A stretch of 64,000 bases of DNA from Pirellulales bacterium. GTDB taxonomy: Bacteria > Planctomycetota > Planctomycetia > Pirellulales > Lacipirellulaceae. The notes beneath the pieces are model-generated. The model was given only the letters and a program-made list of their open reading frames with translations, was not told the DNA's origin and ran no database searches. The stretch lies in the NCBI GenBank assembly GCA_022448265.1, contig JAKVCC010000010.1:62001-126000 (forward strand). The letters are read 5' to 3'. The position numbers and the translations under genes are program-made. Positions 37,857-45,157 of the stretch are shown here, in pieces (positions within the stretch are counted from its first letter, which is position 1; each line of letters starts with the position of its first letter).

Positions 37857-38921
37857 TCGACTGATCCTTTATTTTGCTTATCTTGGTTTACTACTCTTCA
37901 TTGTACGTACCGCACTGAGGGCTAATCATCACTTTCGTCAAGCACTAACTCAGACAATCAGCGCTTTGACAATATTCCTCTATATCACTCTCGTGTACTC
38001 AATCACGGAAAATTGCTTGGTGCGCAGGTCAATTGCCACGCAACTGGTAAGTGCAGATAACGATCCACGCCGCTTTACCTTTAGGAAAAGCTATACTCGC
38101 CGCGGGCTTCAGTGTACTAGAAAAACACTGACTGCCTTACCGGCATTCTACCGTTCAGGACAGCTCATGACAGCCACCAGTGATTAATTGGGCCTTGGCA
38201 ATTGCCGCCAAGGCCCAATCAGTCTCCACCTAGACACCACTTTAGCCGACAGCATTCACACTGATCGTGCTGACAAGAAATATCACCCTGGCTAAAAAAT
38301 GCCCGCCACAATGTAATCCAGAAAACAATACTTGCCACACCTGCATGACCTCCGCAAGCCAAATGCTCTGTCATTGTGCCGGGGCACACACGCCCCCTTC
38401 ACTACCTTTACACCGTTGCGAGAAATCTGCCTGGCACAGACCTCTGCCCACCCGGAATGCGCAGGCACCACAGTTCTCACGCACCCCCCTGGACGGAACA
38501 TCGAACAGGCCGGAGGATGTAGTCATGGAGAATTGCAGATCTCGCAGAAGGCGCGCTGGCTGCGCAATCTCTATACATTGAAATTCCGAAAAGATGTCCG
38601 AAAATACGCGATGCATCGATTCGTCAGCAAGCAAGTTCGATCTGTCGTTCTATTGACCATCACTTCACAATCGCTGCATCAAGTCGGCCAGGGACTGGAA
38701 AATATTGTGCCTCTTAAGGTGCGGCGCTGAAAGCAATTTATAGGCAATCCACGGAAAATCGCAAAGGACCGTCCCCTGGTGGGACGACGTATTGGCGCGG
38801 CTTTGATCTACCGCAAATAATAGAGCCGTTTCCCTGGCCGCTGGCATTGCCTGCTTGCTAGATCAAAATGGCACCAAACTTTTTTCCATCGTGAACGAAC
38901 CGTTTTCTGGAATCCTAAAAC
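37857..38921. other. 1-kb gene-free region with a perfect hairpin
   Basis: 1065 bases between the divergent PPOX and MoxR genes. Candidate short frames (37966-38187 plus, 38267-38581 plus, 38371-38634 minus) have no recognisable content. The one landmark is the perfect inverted repeat at 38187-38219. Confidence 0.5.
38187..38219. repeat. Perfect 13-bp-stem hairpin
   Basis: ATTGGGCCTTGGC (38187-38199) pairs perfectly with GCCAAGGCCCAAT (38207-38219) around a 7-base loop. No T-run follows on either strand. It directly follows the stop (38185-38187) of an otherwise unconvincing 73-codon plus-strand frame beginning with TTG at 37966. Confidence 0.9.
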
Positions 38922-39920
38922 ATGACAACAACACGCGAAAAAATTGATGGTTTGACAACTCAGATTAACTCCCAAAGCGAACCCTTTCGAAAGGTTGCCT
39001 CGGAGGTTAATCGCGTGTTGGTGGGGCAGGATGAATTGATTCACCGAATGCTCGTGGGCCTCTTGACCGGCGGACACCTGCTGATCGAGGGAGTACCTGG
39101 GCTAGCCAAAACGACCGCCGTGGCAAGTCTGGCCAAGGCGGTGAACACCGGGTTTCAGCGGATCCAGTTTACACCCGACTTGTTGCCTGCCGATTTGATC
39201 GGAACACAAATTTATCGACCCCAGGACCAGTCGTTTGTGGTTCAAAAAGGCCCCATTTTTTCCAACCTCATACTGGCCGACGAAATCAACCGCGCGCCGG
39301 CAAAAGTTCAAAGCGCACTGCTTGAAGCGATGCAAGAACGACAAATCACGATCGGTAGTGAAACTTTTCCGCTGGATGATCCATTCCTTGTGATGGCGAC
39401 CCAGAATCCCGTAGAGCAGGAAGGGACCTACAACCTTCCAGAGGCTCAAACCGACCGCTTTATGTTGAAAGTAGTTATTGGTTATCCCAACCGGGACGAA
39501 GAACTCCAGATTTTACGCCGCATGGGTAAAACCGGCAATTCGGTTGAAGTTCATCCCGTGTTGAGTCCAGCGAACATCAAGGCGGCCCGTACCTTGATTG
39601 ATGAAATCCACATCGATGAAAAAGTCGAGGAGTACGTTGTCGACCTAGTCATGGCTACCCGGAACCCGCAAGCGTATGGATTGCTTTTAGGGCCAATGAT
39701 CCGCTATGGCGGATCGCCCAGAGCGACAATCAACCTCACCCTGGCCGCCAAGGCAGCTGCGTTTCTGGCGGGGCGGGCTTATGTAACCCCGGAAGATGTC
39801 AAAGAAATGGCACTGGATGTATTGAGACACCGAATAGTAATCACCTACGAAGCAGAAGCAGAAGACCGATCGTCGGAGTCGATTGTCACTGAGATTGTGA
39901 ATCACGTTTCACTTCCCTGA
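38922..39920 (+). CDS. MoxR family AAA+ ATPase
   Basis: 332 residues. Walker A GVPGLAKT, Walker B ILADEINRAP and the adjacent KVQSALLEAMQERQ, plus sensor ATQNPVEQEGTYNLPEAQTD, are MoxR signatures. The C-terminal helical lid includes SPRATINLTLAAKAAAFLAG. MoxR ATPases act as chaperones that activate VWA-domain partners; here they head the Bat operon (39-48 kb). Cytoplasmic. The gap to the next gene is 84 bases. Confidence 0.96.
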   Translation: MTTTREKIDGLTTQINSQSEPFRKVASEVNRVLVGQDELIHRMLVGLLTGGHLLIEGVPGLAKTTAVASLAKAVNTGFQRIQFTPDLLPADLIGTQIYRPQDQSFVVQKGPIFSNLILADEINRAPAKVQSALLEAMQERQITIGSETFPLDDPFLVMATQNPVEQEGTYNLPEAQTDRFMLKVVIGYPNRDEELQILRRMGKTGNSVEVHPVLSPANIKAARTLIDEIHIDEKVEEYVVDLVMATRNPQAYGLLLGPMIRYGGSPRATINLTLAAKAAAFLAGRAYVTPEDVKEMALDVLRHRIVITYEAEAEDRSSESIVTEIVNHVSLP

Positions 39921-40004
39921 TCGATCGCACCTGGCGGCCCTAGGCACAACCGACAAGTCGACAGGAAAGACCGATTTCCGTAAAATCCTTCGCCTTTGCC
40001 GGGC

Positions 40005-40916
40005 ATGCTGGACTTGAGGAAGGAGCAACTTTTAGCCGCCGTGATCCCACCAGAATTTTTACGCAAAATACGACGCATTCAAATTCGCAGCTCACACAAA
40101 GTCAACGAGTTGCTGGCCGGTTCGTGGCATTCGGCCTTCAAAGGGCAGGGGATCGAGTTTGAAGAGGTTCGGCCGTATCAGGCGGGCGATGACGTGCATT
40201 CGATCGACTGGAACGTAACAGCTCGCAGTGACCGGCCGTTCATCAAGTTGTTTCGCGAAGAGCGTGAAATGACGGTCATATTGCTGGTTGACTTGAGCCT
40301 CTCGCAAAACTTTGGCAGTTCAACCCAGAGCAAGCGCGAACTGGTAAGCGAACTGGGAGCGACGCTTGCGTTGTCTGCCATTAAAAACAATGATCGGGTT
40401 GGGCTAACGTTGTTCACCAGTGACGTTGAGAAAAGCGTTCCGCCAGGCAAAGGTTCGACACATGTCCTGCGACTGATTCGCGATCTCTTGTACTGTGATC
40501 CTGTGGGAACGGGTACCGATTTGCGGCAGGCACTCGAACATGTCAACCGCACCAGAAAACGTCGTTCGGTAGTATTTTTGATCAGCGACTTCCAGGACTC
40601 TGATTTCGAGGCCATGCTAAAAGTTGCCCGTCGCCGACACGATATTATTCCTATCGTTGTCAGTGATCCGCGCGAAACAGAGATTCCCAATGTTGGCCTA
40701 GTTCGACTTCAGGATGCCGAAACAGGGGAAGTAGTCATGCTCGACACGGCCAGGGGAAAAAACCGCGATCTTTATCGACAGCTTGGTTTGCAGAAGGCAG
40801 AAAATCGCGATGCTGCGCTCCGCAGATTGGAAATGGAGCCAATCCACGTGGTTACCGGCGAAGATTTCATCAAACCACTGAGGCGATATTTCGATGCGAG
40901 GGAGGGCCGAAAATGA
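40005..40916 (+). CDS. DUF58 domain protein
   Basis: 303 residues from the ATG at 40005. KVNELLAGSWHSAFKGQGIE, FEEVRPYQAGDDVHSIDWNV and ARSDRPFIKLFREEREM form the DUF58 signature. The following VILLVDLSLSQNFG starts a VWA-like fold with a DxSxS MIDAS (DLSLS). DUF58 proteins always accompany MoxR and Bat genes; biochemical function is undefined. Its last four bases (ATGA) overlap the next gene. Confidence 0.93.
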   Translation: MLDLRKEQLLAAVIPPEFLRKIRRIQIRSSHKVNELLAGSWHSAFKGQGIEFEEVRPYQAGDDVHSIDWNVTARSDRPFIKLFREEREMTVILLVDLSLSQNFGSSTQSKRELVSELGATLALSAIKNNDRVGLTLFTSDVEKSVPPGKGSTHVLRLIRDLLYCDPVGTGTDLRQALEHVNRTRKRRSVVFLISDFQDSDFEAMLKVARRRHDIIPIVVSDPRETEIPNVGLVRLQDAETGEVVMLDTARGKNRDLYRQLGLQKAENRDAALRRLEMEPIHVVTGEDFIKPLRRYFDAREGRK

Positions 40917-41881
40917 ACAAGACAAGCTGTTCTTTTGGTCTGCTATTCGTGATTGGCATCACAACCGGAAGGCAGGGGCTCGCCAAAGAGGCCTCAGTGT
41001 CGACAAGCATCAGCAAGCATTCGGTGCAGGTCGCAGAACCCTTTACCGTGGAAACCCAGATCACCGCACCGGCTGGTACCCGCGTGAATTTTCCTGAAGT
41101 TCCAACCGCGTTCGGCGAACTGGAAGTCCTAGGTTCAAAAGATACATTCGACATCCCCGATCAACACGATACGGCGCTCCGCAAGTGGACACGACAAGTG
41201 ACCCTCGAAAGCCTGGTAGCCGGTGAACACGAGATTTCTGCCCAGGAATTTCAAACCGAGCGCGACTCGAAAAAAGAGGTTCTCCGGACACGGCGACAGC
41301 AAGTGCAAGTTACGAGTGTGCTTGAAAACCAAGTCGACCCTTTAAGCTTTCGGGATATCAAGAGTGCGGTCGATGCCAAAATGCCCGAGGATGTTTCGCA
41401 TGCCTGGATTGTCTGGCTGGCAGGTTGTGCGGTCACCCTAGGAGCATGTATCGCTACGGTTGTGACCGTCGCAACCCGCAAGAGATGGAAGACACCACGA
41501 CAGTGGGCCGCCGGCGAACTGGACCAGTTACAGCAGGATTGTGCTACCGGATCGCCAAGAACCAAGGCCGTGTTTACTCAGATCGAAACCATTGTCAAAA
41601 CGTACCTGGAGGCTCAGTTTTCAATTCTGGCCACCAAGCAAACAACAAGTCAGTTGCTTGAGGAGATGGCTGCGGTCAACGGGATGAGTGACCTTACCAA
41701 AAATTTGGCCAACTTGCTCAAGACAGCCGATCAGGTCAAGTATGCGGGCTGCGAGCTGAGCTCTAGAGAACTTGAAAAGGCGACGTGCGATACGCGTGAG
41801 CTGATCTATGGCCTGGATCATTCCAGCAGCCTTGCCCTGGCCCACTCCACTGGCGTACCAAAAAAACGGGAGGAACCCTAA
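40913..41881 (+). CDS. DUF4381-like membrane protein of the Bat operon
   Basis: 322 residues. Signal peptide, then an Ig-like extracytoplasmic domain (about 30-145: VAEPFTVETQITAPAGTRVN), one TM (about 162-184: IVWLAGCAVTLGACIATVVT) and a helical cytoplasmic tail (190-310) resembling DUF4381. It starts in ATGA with DUF58 and its stop codon (TAATG) shares a base with the BatA start, so translation is tightly coupled through this part of the operon. The N-domain resembles a truncated BatD. It probably links the MoxR/DUF58 pair to the membrane. Confidence 0.75.
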   Translation: MNKTSCSFGLLFVIGITTGRQGLAKEASVSTSISKHSVQVAEPFTVETQITAPAGTRVNFPEVPTAFGELEVLGSKDTFDIPDQHDTALRKWTRQVTLESLVAGEHEISAQEFQTERDSKKEVLRTRRQQVQVTSVLENQVDPLSFRDIKSAVDAKMPEDVSHAWIVWLAGCAVTLGACIATVVTVATRKRWKTPRQWAAGELDQLQQDCATGSPRTKAVFTQIETIVKTYLEAQFSILATKQTTSQLLEEMAAVNGMSDLTKNLANLLKTADQVKYAGCELSSRELEKATCDTRELIYGLDHSSSLALAHSTGVPKKREEP

Positions 41882-42951
41882 TGTTTTACTCCCCATGGTT
41901 TTTTGGACTATTGCTCCTTTTACCGGCTGTTGCATGGTGGCTATTTGACCGCCGGCGAAAATCGGCAATCCGTTTCAGTTCGGTTAGCGTTGCCAGGTCG
42001 ATTGCACCGACCTTTCGGCAAAGAGTGCTGTGGTTACCCAAGGCGCTTACGATTGCTGCCATACTATTTTTGATTGTGGGCCTGGCCCGACCACGCGAAG
42101 GACGAGAGCAAACGGTCGTTGACAGCGAGGGAATCGCAATTGAAATGGTAGTTGATCGCAGTGGAAGCATGCGGGCGATGGATTTCAAAGTGGACGGTGA
42201 GCATGTTGACCGCTTGACTGCCATCAAGAATGTTGCCGGCAAGTTCGTCGCGGGCGGCGACCAGCTTGATGGCAGGTTTGCCGACCTCATCGGGTTGATC
42301 ACGTTTGCCGGGTACGCCGATGGCATCACACCACCAACGCTCGATCATGCCTTCGTGGTAGCCAACCTGAACGACACCCAGATTGTCACCCAGCGTGATG
42401 AGGATGGGACGGCAATCGGTGACGCAATTGCACTGGCCGTTGAAAAACTCAATGCACTCGATGACCGGCAGCCGGAAAAAATAAAGAGCAAGGTGATGAT
42501 CCTTCTGACCGACGGGGAGAATACCGCCGGTGATTTTGATCCGATTGCGGCCGCCGAAGTTGCCCAAACGATGGGAATCAAGGTTTACACGATTGGAGTT
42601 GGAACTAAGGGAAAGGCGCCCATTCCTGTGCAAGATCCATTTTCGGGACGGCAAGTGGTTCGCTGGATGTCTGTCAACATCGATGAAGAGACACTCAAAG
42701 GCGTTGCCAAAACGACGGGCGGGAAATATTTCCGTGCCACCGATACCGACTCGCTTGCAAAAATTTACCAGGAAATCGATCGTCTGGAAAAAACCAAAGT
42801 TCAGGCGACGCATTTTGTCGACTACCGCGAATTGGCTATTCAGTCCTTCCATATTGGCTCCTTTACCGCACCACCCTTGTTGCTCATTGCTTTTATGTTA
42901 CTGGCGGCGCGCGTTGTCTTGCAGCACACCTGGCTGAGAGAATTTGCATAG
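41881..42951 (+). CDS. batA: VWA-domain membrane protein BatA
   Basis: 356 residues. N-terminal TMs (WFFGLLLLLPAVAWWLF, ALTIAAILFLIVGLARP) flank a short basic loop. A VWA domain (about 78-280) follows, with a complete MIDAS (DRSGSMRAMDF), threonine in LITFAGYADGITPP and aspartate in LLTDGENTAGDFD. A C-terminal TM (PPLLLIAFMLLAARVVL) ends it. BatA is a divalent-metal-dependent VWA protein of the Bacteroides aerotolerance type. It overlaps the previous gene by one base and ends three bases before the next. Confidence 0.94.
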   Translation: MFYSPWFFGLLLLLPAVAWWLFDRRRKSAIRFSSVSVARSIAPTFRQRVLWLPKALTIAAILFLIVGLARPREGREQTVVDSEGIAIEMVVDRSGSMRAMDFKVDGEHVDRLTAIKNVAGKFVAGGDQLDGRFADLIGLITFAGYADGITPPTLDHAFVVANLNDTQIVTQRDEDGTAIGDAIALAVEKLNALDDRQPEKIKSKVMILLTDGENTAGDFDPIAAAEVAQTMGIKVYTIGVGTKGKAPIPVQDPFSGRQVVRWMSVNIDEETLKGVAKTTGGKYFRATDTDSLAKIYQEIDRLEKTKVQATHFVDYRELAIQSFHIGSFTAPPLLLIAFMLLAARVVLQHTWLREFA

Positions 42952-42954
42952 GTC

Positions 42955-45096
42955 ATGGATATTCAAACTGGCAATCCGGAGTTCGCCTGGCTGTGTTTGT
43001 TTGGCATCGTCGTGGTAGCCCTTGCGATTTGGAGCGGCGCCGCACACAAGCGGGCAGCTGCCCGCTTTGCACTGGCTCCCATGCGCAAACGACTGGTTCC
43101 CGATTGCTCTAAATCGGTTGGCCTAATGTCGACCACACTGGTCGTACTGAGCGTGGTCTTCCTGGGACTAGCACTGATGGATTTGCGGTGGGGAACGACC
43201 AGTCGCAAGGTGCCTCAAAAAGGCATTGAGGTCATGTTTGCGCTCGACGTGTCGCGCAGTATGCTCGCCGAAGATGCCGCTCCCAACCGGCTGGGACGTG
43301 CCAAGCAGCAAATCAAGGATATGGCCGATGAAATGGCTGGTGATCGGATCGGACTGGTTGTGTTTGCTGGGTCCGCCAAGCGGGCCGTACCGCTCACAAG
43401 CCACTACGACGACTTCAAAAAAATTCTTGATAGTGTTGGTCCGCACACTGTCCCCCGCGGTGGGTCGCGACTGGGAGTTGCTATCCAGGAAGCTGCTGAT
43501 GGCTTCATTGACAAAACGAACAACCACAAGACGATTGTGCTGTTTACCGATGGCGAAGACCAGGAGAGCCACCCGCTAGAGTTAGCCCGCAAACTGCACA
43601 CTGAGGAGGGCATGAGGATATTCACTGTTGGCCTGGGAGACACGGGTCAAGGCGCCCGGATTCCACAATCGAGCCCGGGTGACGACCAGTTTCTCAAGCA
43701 TCAGGGACAGCAGGTATGGTCCAAGCTCAACGGCCAGGTACTGCGGGCACTGGCAACCGAAACCGATGGGGCCTATATCCCAGCAGGAACTAAGCGGGTA
43801 AACATGGCCGACGTTTACCACCACTACGTTGCATCAGTCCAGCAAACTGAATTTGAGACAGCTAAAATCAATACAGCTATCCCCCGCTTTCAGTGGTTTG
43901 CCAGCGCGGCACTCCTGCTGTTACTGCTGGAATGCTTCCTTGCCAGGGATCCATTGCAGGCAGGGCTCTTAGACGTTACCCAACGTCGATCAACTCACGG
44001 CGCAAACACCGCGGACCCACCTGCCCCGATTGCGCCGCTGGGCAGTTATCGCCAGGGGGCCGCTGGTACGGCAGCAATTCTGCTTTGTTTGAAATTTACC
44101 GCCGGAGCGGCAGCACAAGAGGCACTCTCGGTCGCTGAAAAAATTAACATGGCTAACCAGTACCTCCGCGAAAACAACGTGGCCCAGGCACTCGAGTCTT
44201 TCCAGGATATCGACGACCAGTCGGGACAGTATCAGGATCTGCTGAATTACAACCTAGCTGTGGCTCACTATCGAAATGAGGACGTCTCCGCCGCACAGGC
44301 CCTGTTTGCAATCTCGGCACAGTCGGCCGATACTGCGATTGCTGCGGCCGGGCGATACAACCTGGGAAATTGTCATTACTCCAAGGCTCTGGAGGTGACA
44401 AAACAGGATCGCCAGACAGCTATCGACCAACTCCAAAGTGCCATTACCTACTATCGCAGTTCACTTCGCTTGAATGCCGACAATGCCGATGCCCGGGCCA
44501 ACATCGAACTGGCCAAGCAGTTGATGGAACAACTGCAAAAAGAACAAGAGCAGCAGCAACAGAACCAGGACGAGCAGAATCAGAACGAACAGAATCAGAA
44601 CGAACAGAATCAGAACGAACAGAATCAGAACGAACAGAATCAGAACGAACAGAATCAGAACGAGCAGAATCAGAACGAACAGAATCAGAACGAGCAGAAT
44701 CAGAACGAACAGAATCAGGACGGAAAGAATCAGGACCAGGACGGCTCGGACCAGCCGCAAAACTCAGGCCAACAGGATCAGGGCAGCCAGAGTCCGAAGC
44801 CTCAAAGCCAGCAAGGTAACCGACAGCAACAAAACCAGCGGGATGCAGAATCCGCTGCGGCCAAGGCCCCAAAGGGCAGTTCCTCCGAGACGCCCACCGG
44901 CGACCTGACAGCGGTCAATGACGACCAGGATGTAGCTCATTCGTCTGAGTCCCTGCGAGCGGCTGTAACCGGCGAGATGACCCGGGAAGAGGCACTCAAG
45001 ATGCTACAGTCGGTCCGCGACCGCGACCTGCTCCGCAGGCTTCATCAGCAACAGCGCAAACATTCACGTCGGGTACACGTAGATAAAGACTGGTGA
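42955..45096 (+). CDS. BatB-BatC fusion with Asn/Gln-rich repeat
   Basis: 713 residues. The BatB half has two N-terminal TMs (12-28, 56-76), a VWA domain (about 88-285) with MIDAS D98-S100-S102 (FALDVSRSM), and a TM at about 312-330. A hydrophobic segment at about 372-388 resembles a retained BatC signal. TPR-like helices follow (390-520: YNLGNCHYSKALEVTKQDRQ). Ten exact EQNQN repeats (540-589) are then flanked by a Gln/Asn-rich, acidic tail. It is the third structural member of the Bat operon. Confidence 0.92.
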   Translation: MDIQTGNPEFAWLCLFGIVVVALAIWSGAAHKRAAARFALAPMRKRLVPDCSKSVGLMSTTLVVLSVVFLGLALMDLRWGTTSRKVPQKGIEVMFALDVSRSMLAEDAAPNRLGRAKQQIKDMADEMAGDRIGLVVFAGSAKRAVPLTSHYDDFKKILDSVGPHTVPRGGSRLGVAIQEAADGFIDKTNNHKTIVLFTDGEDQESHPLELARKLHTEEGMRIFTVGLGDTGQGARIPQSSPGDDQFLKHQGQQVWSKLNGQVLRALATETDGAYIPAGTKRVNMADVYHHYVASVQQTEFETAKINTAIPRFQWFASAALLLLLLECFLARDPLQAGLLDVTQRRSTHGANTADPPAPIAPLGSYRQGAAGTAAILLCLKFTAGAAAQEALSVAEKINMANQYLRENNVAQALESFQDIDDQSGQYQDLLNYNLAVAHYRNEDVSAAQALFAISAQSADTAIAAAGRYNLGNCHYSKALEVTKQDRQTAIDQLQSAITYYRSSLRLNADNADARANIELAKQLMEQLQKEQEQQQQNQDEQNQNEQNQNEQNQNEQNQNEQNQNEQNQNEQNQNEQNQNEQNQNEQNQDGKNQDQDGSDQPQNSGQQDQGSQSPKPQSQQGNRQQQNQRDAESAAAKAPKGSSSETPTGDLTAVNDDQDVAHSSESLRAAVTGEMTREEALKMLQSVRDRDLLRRLHQQQRKHSRRVHVDKDW
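44572..44721 (+). repeat. 15-bp coding tandem repeat, 10 copies (EQNQN)
   Basis: The unit GARCAGAATCAGAAC repeats ten times without indels from 44572 (R is G in units 1, 7 and 9). The tenth ends GAC instead of AAC, and a degenerate eleventh unit (GGAAAGAATCAGGAC) runs to 44736. The near-identity of units points to recent expansion by slippage or recombination; copy number probably varies between strains. Confidence 0.97.
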
Positions 45097-45157
45097 TCCC
45101 TGGTAGCACCGCTAGACAAGCTTGGCCAGGTGTGAATCCGGCTACGCGAGGAAGCCT

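Noticed and set aside
37966-38187. 73-codon frame ending at the 38187 hairpin.
   Set aside because: It begins with TTG that looks like a -35-like TTGACA, has no Shine-Dalgarno and no recognisable protein.
38267-38634. Short frames on both strands in the 1-kb gene-free region.
   Set aside because: Cysteine- and arginine-rich chance translations without homology or start signals.
44370-44872. Long open frames on the other strand and frames across the EQNQN repeat (for example RTESE or LILFV-type pentapeptides).
   Set aside because: A stop-free 15-base repeat is open in every frame in which its unit lacks a stop. These are shadows of the BatB-BatC gene, not genes.
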